In this document: in pieces, positions 47,493 to 62,000 of the stretch
Position numbering within the stretch: the first letter of the stretch is position 1
Layout: every line of letters starts with the position of its first letter
Assembly: GCA_002224055.1 (NCBI GenBank)
Contig: AZLU01000003.1
Coordinates: forward strand, 62,001 to 126,000
Direction of reading: 5' to 3'
Length of the DNA: 64,000 nucleotides
Origin: Pezizomycotina sp. ARF18
Taxonomy: Eukaryota > Ascomycota
Program-made: the position numbers and the translations under genes
The notes under the pieces: model-generated
Database searches by the model: none
Told to the model about the DNA's origin: nothing
The model's input: the letters and a program-made list of their open reading frames with translations, nothing else

Positions 47493-50344
47493 ATGATGTG
47501 GAGAAACATGTTCTGCATCCTCATAGGATTAAATTCCTTAACGCCAGCAGCTTTAGCGGCAGCTATAAGCGCTAGTGGCACTACAGTACCCGGCTTGTGT
47601 GCCTGTACGGGGACTGTAACCGTCACGCACTTCGTCACTACCACCGGCGCCGCTACTACCAAGACAGGCCGACCAACTTCGCCAGCGCTCCGGAGCCCGG
47701 TAAGCCACACAGGCGCCACGTTGCTTGTGACACATGACGCGGCCGGCAACACACAATCCTGCGACTGCACCGCAACCGTGACTGCTACAAGCTTCGTCCC
47801 CTTCGTTAGCCCCTCGAAGCCGGGCCCGACTTCCGCATCCGCAAGGACGATGACTCATAAGACTGCCACCGGTACGACCTCCCACTCTGGGACCACAGAA
47901 TCCCATAAAACCGCAACAGCTACGGCCTCCCATTCTGGAAGCACTGAATCCCATGGAACCGCAATAGGTACAGCCTCTCATTCGGCAAGCACGGGCTCTC
48001 ATGAGACTGCTAGCGGTACGGCCTCTCACCCCACGAGCACGGGCTCTCATAAAACTGCTAACGGTACGTCTTCTACGCGATCGCAAACGGCATCCGGATC
48101 CTCCATTAGCACGAGATCACAGAGATCTTCTACTGTTACGGCTTCCGGAATTATCCCGACGGTCTCTTCGATCTCTCATTCCACGAGAACGGGGACAATG
48201 TCTCAGGGAATGTCTACCGGTACGGCTTCCAGGGGCTTCCTAACGCTCAGCTCGGCGTTAGATTCCACAGTCACTGGGACGGGGTCTCACAGAAGTACCG
48301 GCACTGTATCCACGCTTTCGCAGACGGTCTCCTCGAAATCCTCAATTAGTACTGGATCAGGGGTTAAGTTTAGCACAGCCTCGCCTTCGGGTTCCACGGC
48401 ATCACGGACAGCACCTGGACCCGCGAGCACGAGCACGAGCACTGGGCCGGCCAGGGGCGTTACCACCACCGGAACGAGTACGACGGCTCCGCTAGTAGGT
48501 CCCCGGCGACTAGTACAGGCACTCACACAACGACTCCATTAGTAGGCCCGCCCCAGTGACCACCGCGGCACCGGAGCCGCTTACAACAACATCCGAGACA
48601 GAGTTCTGGGGCGAGGTTACTGCTCCTGCGACCAGCACTTCTTCCAGCACACCGATCGCGGCGGGCATCTTCATTGACCATAGTCTTGAGGCACCCCTGA
48701 TCGGAGTCTTCGGCAAACTAGTGAAGAGGAAAAAGGACACCGGTGTTACGGATAACACGATCATCACGACCAAAGACTTCACTGACCTCACGGACGACCT
48801 TCTAAAAGAGACAGAAAGGCTCAAGATCAAGATACCGCGTCCCAGTATCTTCAACCTATTCAACCTGTTCGGCAAGTTTAACATCAAGAAAAAGCTGACG
48901 CTGAAGGACCTAGCCGACCTGATCAAGCTAAACAAGATCCCCTTCAAAGTTCCCAAACCAAACCCGCCGAAGACGACACCTACTGACAAGCCGACGAGCG
49001 AGCACAAATCGACGACGAAGGAGTCAAAAACCTCGTCCAAACCAAGCGATCAGAAGACGACAAAGGAGCCAACGTCAACTTCAACCACCACACATCGTCT
49101 TCGCCCAAGCCGAGCTCGCATAGCACAACAACTACGACGACCAAGCACAGTTCATCATCCTCGTCTTCGTCTTCCTCTTCGTCCTCGTCCGCCTCGGCAT
49201 GCTCCGCATCAGCTGAATGCAACGAATGCGCCAACAGAATCGATAAGCGGCCGATCAGCCCCAAGAAGACAAGACCTTTACGTCGACGGTCAAGTCAACC
49301 ATTCGGCCCACAGCAACGAAAAACGTCGACAAAGTCTCAGCCTTCCTCGACGGTGTCTAGGAGCGTAAGCAGTGGGCATTCAGGCTTGACCGCCAGCAGC
49401 ACCGCATCTAGAAGCAGTTCTACTACTCATTCTAGTTCTGCTCTTCATTCTAGTTCTACAGTACACCCCAGTTCTACAGCACACCCCGGTTCTACCGCGC
49501 ATTCCAGCTCGACCGTCAGTCCTATCTCAAAGAGCAGCTCTACCTCGCATTCTACTTCAACGTCCAGTACCACATCAAAGAGTAGTTCCGCCCAGCATTC
49601 CAGTTTAACATCCAGTAACAATACATCAAAATCTTCTACCCCGACGTCTAAGGTAACTACCACCACCTCGCATCCTACTTCATCACCAACCGGCACTACG
49701 TCAAAGCCCGCTACTACGTTATCTAAAGTCACTACCACCTCGCACCATACCTCATCAACCAGCACGTCTTCAAAGACCACCACTCATCTCCAAAAGTCAG
49801 CAGCACTAGCAGTAGCCAAAAACCCACGCCGACGTTCATACCCCTCGACTCCTGCGACGTAGACAAGAACATCGACCAGGCGACAAAGGATAAGGTCATG
49901 AAGGAGATCGACCGCATCTGCCCTATCATCGAAAGCAACCATTACAGCCAGAGCATCGACGACCTTGCCAAAAAGGGCCTGGACGAGAAGTACACCGCTA
50001 CGGGTACCAACGTTGACCTCGAGCTGTACCTTTCCCCGGGAACACCTGCGTGAAGAAAAAACCGACGTACGACGACTGCGCGAACAGCTTCAAGTATATC
50101 CTTATTAACTTATGTAAGTTTCCTTTCTCCGTTTTAAATTTCCACAACAACTCATCAACATCATATCCCTTCTTCTTCTCTCATTCTTTCTCTTTCTCCC
50201 TTGTCCTTTTTTCCTTCCTGTTAAAAAAAAATATAAAAGAAATAAAAAACTAACGAACTTGCTTTTCAAAAATTAGGTGCGAAAGAAGGTGGAGGAGGAA
50301 CTCATGCCATTGACTGTTACGAATACAGGCTAAACGCGAAGTAA
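47493..50344 (+). CDS. Secreted mucin-like Ser/Thr-rich protein with Cys-rich C-terminus, frameshifted
   Basis: Starts MMWRNMFCILIGLNSLTPAA, a signal peptide with likely cleavage after the Ala-rich end. Next are two related CxC segments (LCACTGTVTVTHFV and SCDCTATVTATSFV), then about 200 residues of Ser/Thr/Gly repeats with a period of about 16 (TATGTTSHSGTTESHK and variants, 47850-48065), expected to be heavily O-glycosylated. A middle block has DHSLEAPLIGVFGKLVKRKK and DFTDLTDDLLKETERL. A second Ser run leads to SASAECNECANRIDKR (49197-49250), then a third Ser/Thr region. The C-terminal domain (49840-50344) carries six Cys (SCDV, RICP, NTCV, DDCA, LCAK, DCYE), with one GT-AG intron (about 50115-50277). 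At least five frame changes occur. Extracellular or cell-wall location is inferred from composition. Homologous tails exist in other fungal secreted proteins, function unknown. Confidence 0.7.
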
Positions 50345-51404
50345 TCCTCCTAAGAAGGACGCGTAGAAGTTGAAATCTAGAGAGGAGAAAAGGGAAGCAA
50401 GCAAGAGTAAACGCCCGGGCACTAATATGACCCTGGGTCGCCATCTCAATGGCTTCTTTCCATTATATCAAGTATATATAGATATCTACGTATATTATTA
50501 ATTTGCAATCTCACTGAAATTTTTACGCTGCATATGTTAAAACTAGCTTCTATCACAAACCTTTGATCTTTTTTTTTTTTTTTTTCTTTTTTTTTCGTAT
50601 CTTCTTGGTGTTCATTATCGCTTTGTAAGGGTATATTAATGTCTTCGGTTTATTTGATCAAGATTCCGTTTATAATATGGCAGAAAAGAAAAGAGACGAA
50701 AAAAAACCCGTTAATTCTGTCTCCTAATACGATACGTGAAGCACGAAGTAATTTGGTGCTAGAGCTGCGAGCAAGCTTGAGTTTTCTTTTTCTTTTCCTA
50801 TAATGATATGCAAGAAGCCTCTTTGAATTGCTATGGCGCAGAGCGTTGCTGGCCGGCTGCCAGCTTTGAAGGGCCCCAGAATAAGCTGCTAGCCGGGACG
50901 TGTTATTTATTTCCAAGCTGTACGAAACGAACTCCTTTTGTGGTTTGAGGTTTTCCCTCCTGAAGAGCCTTGGGTTTTTGGGATCGCGCAAAACGCGGCA
51001 ACCGCGGGCTAAGTGGTAAAGCTTTTTAGTTAAATCTCTAGAAGCTTAAGCAACAATGGTCTGGCTCCTTCGGAGGGGGATACTGGACTAACAATACTAC
51101 TCGCACTGCTACTACTACCACTTGGTGGTTTTGATCGTAGTCGTTCTTTGATTATCATCCTTGATTCTTCTTCTTAATATATTATAATCTAATTATTATA
51201 ATATTATTATTAGCCTCTTGTGCGATTTTTTTCCCAAGTTATTTCTTGACTTATTTGTCTTGCTGCACGGGTCGGCCAAAGCTTAAAGTTTTAGCCTTTT
51301 CTTCTTCTCCTCAAGGTTCGAATCCCTCAATACCTAGAAACCCCATTTTTCAACTCATCTTGTAGAAGATCGAAGAGAAGAAGGGGCAAACGTGGGAAGA
51401 AAAA
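50345..51404. other. Intergenic region
   Basis: AT-rich with a poly-T near 50571-50585. A GGTTCGAATCC T-arm-like sequence at about 51320 was examined and lacks the rest of a tRNA. No gene seen. Confidence 0.6.
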
Positions 51405-52029
51405 ATGCCGCTCCTTGACTACGATTCCCACCTCTCCATCATCCGCGCCGAAGTAGGGAGCAAGACCTTCCAGCACCCATCTTCGATCCCTTACCATCCG
51501 ATAAACGTCAAAACGGGTGACTACACGAAGGCCGAGGGGAACCGCGCGGGCTCATACTTCTGATTCAAGCCCTGGCTGCACGCGATCAGCCCGAGCTCGC
51601 CACCTACGTAAACGACAACTTTACGAGGCAAGGGACCCTCTTCGTGTCGAACCTCCGGGTACCGGCAGCCGCCGGCGGGGTTCTAGGGAAAAACGCCGTC
51701 GTGACCTTTTGACTACAGATGCATACTGTGCAGCGGAAGGGTCAGCTGGTACAACGCCGCCGCCACCGTACGACGAGGATGAGCCCTGCTGCGACGTTAT
51801 GAAGCTTTTGAGGGGTCACCCGAAGCTCCACGGTATCGTCGCGTTCCGGAGAAGGTCGGATAAGGCGGTGGTTATGGCGGACGGTTGGAGCTGGGAAGCG
51901 TTCAAGGGGAGAGGAAGTCGAAGCGATTTATCGCAGAGGAGATCGGGAAGGAAAGATGACGGGGCACGAGAAGCGTGGAGAAGTTATTGGATTGGGATAC
52001 GTCTCACAGGGCGCATTGAATATATCTAG
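51405..52029 (+). CDS. Conserved-looking hypothetical protein, frameshifted
   Basis: Starts MPLLDYDSHLSIIRAEVGSK at 51405 and reads on as VKTGDYTKAEGNRAG, then after a frame step LILLIQALAARDQPELATYV, NDNFTRQGTLFVSNLRVPA and GGVLGKNAVVTF, then in a third frame from about 51720 a Pro-rich linker, LLRGHPKLHGIVAFRRRSDK and AVVMADGWSWEAFKG, ending at 52029. The three frames together would give about 200 residues with convincing codon use. Frame steps sit at about 51560 and 51710. I do not recognise the domain. There is no signal peptide or membrane segment, so it is probably intracellular. Confidence 0.5.
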
Positions 52030-53148
52030 TAACGTAACCGAGAGACCTCGTCAGTAAACAAAACAAATTCACGAACCCCTAGTCACACCCACCGTGGGTC
52101 AATAGAGACGAAGCACCGTTATATGTAAATGCATCTTCTCAGATTTCAGTATTTGCCCAGGCGTCACGCTTCAAGGTTTTCACGGCGAGAACGCCCTCAA
52201 AGAGTATTAATGAATTAAGTACATTCTGCAAAACTTGCAACCCAAAGATCTCTTCCATGGATAATAAACGTTCATACCATACTAGAACTGGAAGAACCCA
52301 CTTTGCCTGCAAAAAAGATGGCGATGGCGATGGTTATGATAGTTAAACAGGTTGTAAGGAAAACTCCCTATCTTCGTGCACCAGCCGCCGTCGGTGCTCC
52401 TAGAGTTTTTTTTTTTTTTTGTTCACACCTATCTCTACACCAGCAAAACACTAACACTAACGGATGAGCACTGTTATAAATTATTATATTCTCATCATTA
52501 CAATTCCCACTGGCTTCGTTTTAATCACGAAATTCCCTTCAGCCATCCGCCTATCCGTCCGTCCCCCTATCCACCATCCTCCAGCACCATCAATTCTATC
52601 CGTCTATCTAATCGTACTTTCTTTCTTATTCCTTTCTTCCTTCTTTCCTTCTTTCCTTCTTTCCTTCTTCCTTCTTTCCTTCTTTCCTTCTTTCCTTCTT
52701 TCCTTCTTTCCTTCTTTCCTTCTTTCCTTCCTTCCTTCCTTCCTCTCCGCCTTTCTTTAACCGTTTTATTCTCCCACTGTCAACACCCTCACAGTCACCT
52801 CTACGCCAGTAAGCTCCCAACGTCTATCTCGCTAGCAGCATTCTTCCTAAGGGATACAGATTGCTAATATCAGGATAGTGGACAGATTCCGTTTCAGCTT
52901 TTTTTTTTTTTTTTTTTTTTTGTTTTTCCGTTCGCTCAATTCTCGAGACCCTCAACGATTTGGAGGTTAAAACTCTTTCAAGTCTACATTTCATTGTGTA
53001 TTGGATTGCACGCCCTTGTGCTAGTTACCACGCACTGCCACTTTCACTGTGTTCGCTTACAAATAAATTTGTGCCACTTCTCGAACTTTAAAACCTCCAT
53101 ATTTTCATGCGGGCTCTTTACAGCTCCACGAAGCTCCGTATCGCCACC
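52030..53148. other. Upstream region of pyrG with TTCC microsatellite and poly-T
   Basis: No gene recognised. It carries a TTCC microsatellite and a T run of about 24 bases near 52899-52921. The last 100-200 bases should include the pyrG promoter and leader. Confidence 0.6.
52618..52747. repeat. (TTCC/TTCT)n microsatellite
   Basis: About 130 bases of mainly CTTTCCTT/TTCC units on a pyrimidine-only strand. The apparent open frames over it are repeats of Phe, Leu, Ser and Pro and are not genes. Confidence 0.92.
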
Positions 53149-54024
53149 ATGACGAAATCAAAAACCTACGAAGAACGAGCGACCGCCCACCGCCACCCCT
53201 AGCGCGGAAGCTCTCACCATCATCGCAACAAAGAAAACGAACCTCTGCCTCTCCGCCGACGTAACAAGCCCGACGCCCTCCTCAAGCTGCGACGGTTAGT
53301 ACCTCCTCCATCCAATCTCCAAGCCTCACAGCACCTCCCTCTTTGAACATTTCCCATACTAACCTCCTCTTCTAGAATGCGGTCCGCACATCTGCCTCCT
53401 AAAAACACACATCGATATCCTAACCACCTTCCCACAGCCTTCATAACCACCCTCACCACCCTCTCCGCCAAGCACAACTTCCTCATCTTCGAAGACCGTA
53501 AATTCGCCGATATAGTAGCACAGTACAACACCATACCGCGACGGAATCTACAACATCTCGTCGTGGGCGCACATCGTTAACGCGCACACGCTCCGGGTGA
53601 AGGTATTATTTCCGGTTAAAGACCGTAGCGGCGGAACGCCGGCGTCGTAGAATTCGAAAGCGCGGGTTGTGCTACTAGCGGAAATGTCGAGCGCGGCAAT
53701 TTATTCACGGAGGAGTACAAGGAAAGACACTGGAAATGGCGAGGAAGCATAGGGATTTCGTTATTGGGTTTGTAGCGCAGGGGGCGGTGGGGGAAGGTCA
53801 CGAGGATGATTCATTATTTTTACTCCCGGTGTTAGTCTCGCGAGCAGTGGTGATAGCTTGGGACAGCAGTATAATACGCCGGAGAAGGTCGTTGGGGAGA
53901 ACGGGTGTGATGTCATTATTGTCGCAGGGGAATATTCGGGGAGACGGCGATGGGAGCGGCGGAGAAGGCTGCGGTGAGGTAAAGGAGGAAGGTGGAAGCG
54001 TACGAGAAGAGGATCGGGGTGTAA
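53149..54024 (+). CDS. pyrG: Orotidine 5'-phosphate decarboxylase, one intron, multiple breaks
   Basis: Catalyses OMP to UMP, the last step of de novo pyrimidine synthesis. The start at 53149 has a strong GCCACCATG context and gives [17 protein letters not shown], then [24 protein letters not shown] intron (53295-53375) has a TACTAAC branch site. Exon 2 gives [15 protein letters not shown], then [18 protein letters not shown] with the Asp-Lys-Asp catalytic set, [43 protein letters not shown], a [17 protein letters not shown]-like block and [15 protein letters not shown], ending EAYEKRIGV at 54024. About eight frame breaks occur, several readable as a base lost from a C or G run. The GNT normally following FADI is absent, and a TAA interrupts the last helix (about 53979). 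Sequence error cannot explain all of these easily, so this may be a dead copy. Confidence 0.85.
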
Positions 54025-55251
54025 AAAGCCGGTTGGATGGACTACGGATTGAGTTAAAAGCATTTTTTTTTTCTCTTTTGGAGCTTATAAAAGTTCATTG
54101 ACTGTTTACTCTATGGTGTTGACACAGGATCATTTTCACTTAATCTTCAAAAAAGTTGTCAATATCGAAAGGAAGCTAATAAAAGAAAAACTAAATATAG
54201 ATGGAGAAAAAGTCGTCTTATTACAAAATCTGCACATTCGAACATTTAGAAAAGGAAAATAAAAAAGTGTTTCAATAGGAAACAAAATGATATAAACGTT
54301 AATGTAAATACCAGACGTCTAATATTATAAGACTCGCAGCCGCTGATCTTCTCTCACCCAACCGATGTTGATAGTAGTATCGAAAAGCCGTCAAGTATAT
54401 AGCTCCTAGAAAAACCTCGCTCACTCTCCTAGCTCGCACCGATATATTCGTGTCAATCAGAATAACCTGCATACTACGAGTAGAAAGGAAGAAAGCAAAG
54501 TCAAAGAGATCTTAAAAAAACGAATCATTACGTCAAAAAGCACAACTGTCATCAAGAATCTTCTGATAGAATCATAGTAATATGTAAAAAAAAAGTCCGA
54601 AGAAACTCAAAAAAAGCATCTTCCCGTAAAATCCAGTTATGATTAAAAAGTATAAACTGACCAAAAATTATACATAACAAGTAACCTATACAAGGAGGAT
54701 GAGATATAAATATACTAATACTCAATAGAAAACAAAAAAATAGTTTGTCGTAAAATGCATATATGCAGGTTGTGTTTTTTGTCTGGGATACATGAGAAAA
54801 GTGACAAAAAAAGTAATGTGTAAAACTGTGAAGAACAAAAAACAAACTCGTCCAGGAAAACCCCCCAAAAGGAAAAAAATCTGTCATCTGTATCTAATAT
54901 TATAATTCGTATACGGCGGGGATATGAAAATGTAGGGGAAGGATACGTAAGGTAAAAATAGGTAAAAAGCTACTAGTAATGTAAAACAAAAGGGGGATGA
55001 ACATATATAATATCAGGAATCTGCGGCCTTCGTCAACCATCATCCAGGAACAAAAAAATGATACACATATCATAATAAACCAACTCCGTAACAACAGAAA
55101 GAAAAGAGTAAAAAATAAAGGCAAAAATTATATCGTGCGTTCTGCTTTTATCAGTGAGACTTTCAGATCAATAAGCGGGGGAAGGAATAAACACCATCAG
55201 GTAAACAGTCAATAGACAACAGGAGGGAAGTGTGAGTTCAGAGTGGAAGAT

Positions 55252-55282
<31 letters not shown>

Positions 55283-55503
55283 CCAACTCATAATAAAATT
55301 ACAATAACCCATTAGTGTGATAAAAAAAAAAGTACTGGGCACAATCGTCGAATCGTGCTAGCGTGAATAATAAGTGCAATGGCAAAAAAGAACCCCGAAA
55401 TCAGAACGATAGGTATAAAAAGAAGGAAAGATGTATGAGAATCCGTCTGACATCAAAACAAGTATTCTCTCGGCACTGAATGAATCGATAGAAAGGCGAC
55501 TCT
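54025..55503. other. AT-rich intergenic region
   Basis: Lies between the 3' ends of pyrG and STE20 (convergent). Very A-rich, with an A run near 55253-55271. No gene recognised. Confidence 0.7.
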
Positions 55504-59044
<3,541 letters not shown>

Positions 59045-62000
59045 TTATTAGAAACCCCCGTTCCCTTCGCTGGGTCTTTTTAACGTTTTAGAAAAAAAGG
59101 AAAAAAAGGGAAGGGCAAGGAGAGGAAGAAAGAAAGAAAGAAAGGAGGGATAGGAGGAAAAAAAGAAAGGAAAAAGGAAAGGAAAAAAGAAAGGAAAAAA
59201 AAAAAAAAAAAAAAAAATAGGTGAGAGAGAGACACTAACACACTAAAAAAGAAAGAAAAAGAAAAATAATAATAATAAAAAAAAATACAATACAGTGAAT
59301 TAAGAGCGAAATGATTATCGTCGTCTTCTCCTTCTCCTGCTGACTTGTGACTTTGACTTCTATACGCGACAAATTGTTAGGGAATCTAGGTAGAATAGGT
59401 AAAGTAGAACAGAGAAAGCAAAGCTATGTATAAGATGCTATCAAGTAAGGTAGTAGTTAGTATTGTTGGTTCGTAGAGTATGGGGGAGGAGGAGGAGAAG
59501 AAAAATTTTGAGCGGCGTAGCGGGAAGTAAAAACGAATCAGAGAAAAAAGAAAAGAAAAAGAAAAGAAAAGGAAAAATATATTAAAAATTACAATTTATA
59601 CTAGAGGGGACAAAAAGGAAAAATACCAGAACAGGAAAAAAGGAGAATAGGAGATAACACAAAAAAAAAAAAAAAAGAAACAAAAGACTATTAGCAGAGG
59701 TAATAGCAGTTTGTCGATACCGCCGTCAGTCAGTACAGTAGCTTGCTAATAACTACTGTGGTTTTGTTTAGATTGTTGTTTAGTTGTTTTTTTAGTCTGT
59801 TAGTAGTTGTTTTTTTTTTTAGTGTCGTTGGGTTCGTTGTGTGTGGTTGAGAAAATTAATTGGATCTCAAAGACAAGAGGGACAATCCCTTCCGTAGCTC
59901 CTTATTAATTTCGCAGGAGGGAAAGGAAGAAAAACAAGAAAAGAATGGAATAAAAAATAAAATAAAATAAATGAAAATCAAATATATTCAGAAGAAAAGA
60001 AAAAGAAACGAGAGAGAAGATGCAGGTATTGTATTATATCTCTGTATCTCTGTATCTTTTAATCACTCTTTCTCTCTGATTGCCTTGATAGCCCTCTTCA
60101 CTTTGCGCCGATTACCTCGTAAAAAAGGTTTAATATATGAACTGCGGGTCCGGGAAACAATGTCGCTCGTCAACGTTGCACAATTACCGCTATCGGCAGA
60201 AGCTCTTCCTCAGTTTTATTTCACTACTTCACTCTTTTAGGCTCGTCTTATTGCTCTCTCCCTGCCTCGTGGTTTTCTTATCGCTGGGTCCTTTTTTTTT
60301 TTTTTTGTATTCTTTCTCCTTATTCACAGCGGCTCAATTTCCGGACGCAGACTATATCCTCGTGTCAATCGTATGAGATGTTCGTAAAAAATATATATAT
60401 AATTCAAGTTCGGTTCTCGTATGAATACTCAGAGCAAAAAAAAAGGGGGTGCCCAGGTGTAGGAGGATGGGTTCACCGCCGCGTCGTATGTGCGGGAAAG
60501 AAAAGAGAATAGAAAGCAGAAGTCGTGCAATCGCTCACAAAGTTCAGTTCGTCAATGTCGTAAGGTTTTTTTTCCCTTAAGTGGCTGCAAGTCTTTGTCG
60601 ATGAGGAGTTTGAGATTCTTTTTCTTTTTTTCCTTTTTGCGAAATACCCTTAGCTTTTGAGTCAGTCGCAGCCGAGAAAAGAAAAATTTAAACTTTTTGT
60701 CAGCCCAGTCGCGTGGGAATCCCTCAAGGCATGTTGCGTATAAATGATGCGAAAATGTAAAGATAATAAGGAAGTAATATACTTGAGATACAATGGAATG
60801 AAGAACAAAGTTCAATTTCGCCTCGGGGAATGAAAGCAACAATAGAAAAGATTGTGGGTTGAGGAGCTGCTAGGCAGTTCTTACCTACACTCTGAGGAGA
60901 GGGAAAAAAAAAAGGTGTGGTCTAAGCGCCAGCCCTCCAGGCTTCGCTGCTAATCGAGACAAAGGGAGGGCTCCGGCGTGAAAGAGGATGGTTAAACTTC
61001 GACAGTCCGAATTCAATTGGAAGGATAAATGAGACGTGGATGTGCGGAAGATAAACGAAACAGCCTTTGAAAGAATCAGAAAAGAGAAGAAAGAAAGAAA
61101 GAGGAGAACAAGGGGGAAGAGAAATCGCGGTCGGGTCGGATTGTAGTCGTCGTTCTATTGTTATTGGGAAATCAGAGGAGGTGAGGGGCTGCAGCGATGA
61201 CGATGTTAGAAAAAAAAAATATAATTTAGTAGGATGCGATCAAGAATTGCTTTTAAAAAGAAAAGAAAGTAAAGAAAGATTGGTGATATAATTAGTTGTA
61301 ATTAGTTGGACGTATATAGCCGGGGTACCGAAGGATTGGCAGAAAAATATATACGTGGTAAGGTACTGCAGATAGCTTGGAAGGGTTCCTCTCTAAAAGC
61401 TAACGCGCAATTATCCCGGTGTGAAAATTCAGCTCCGCAAGTGGTGGTATTGTCGAATTGCTGTTACTTCAAGACGTGTATATTCCAGTCCCTGCAAGCT
61501 GTCATAAACCTTGCATGCTCCATTGAAATCGGTGATATCTGGTATCTTTTTCGTGATCGTTCGTGGAAACTCCACTGTAGCTGACGAAACGGGACGCTTG
61601 TCGGGAGTGAACGAAAAGAGCCCAAAAAAAAAAAAAAAATCAAGAAAACGAAGGGAGCGGCGCCAAATTTGCACAAAGATATGCGTGCATCCTGTCTGAT
61701 TTCTTTTTTAAAAATGGAAATAGAGGCATCCAATATTGATGCACACAAAACCGACTTGCAGTTTGCATATTGGCTCCAAAATCTTGGTTTTATTTTAGCA
61801 GCCGCCCTTCCGGTGCCAAATCAATGCCATTGGGAGGTTTCTTCTCGTCCGTATGTCAACGATCATGCGTGGCCAAAAGACACGAAGAAAAACAAAAGAA
61901 AGAGAAAAGCGAAAAGAAAGCTCCTTTTCTCAGCGGAATTAAGTAAGCCAAGTCACGTCTCTTGTACCAGAGTCCTCCCTCGTCGAAACTTGCCTGTTGG

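Noticed and set aside
51260-51345. tRNA-like T-arm (GGTTCGAATCC) near 51320
   Set aside because: No matching acceptor stem, D-arm or anticodon arm at the right spacing; a D-arm-like sequence near 51010 is over 300 bases away.
52376-52867. Long open frames across the TTCC microsatellite
   Set aside because: A pyrimidine-only repeat has no stops in several frames; the predicted protein is Phe/Leu/Ser/Pro repeats.
60905-60980. Stem formed by AGCCCTCC and GGAGGGCT as a possible structured RNA or tRNA
   Set aside because: Imperfect stem, no T-arm or anticodon arm, and no sign of a terminator T run right after it.
61464-61748. Minus-strand open frame covering the 100-bp repeat as a gene
   Set aside because: The frame ends in a poly-Phe run from the A tract, and the other copy lies inside an intron; the repeat is better explained as noncoding.
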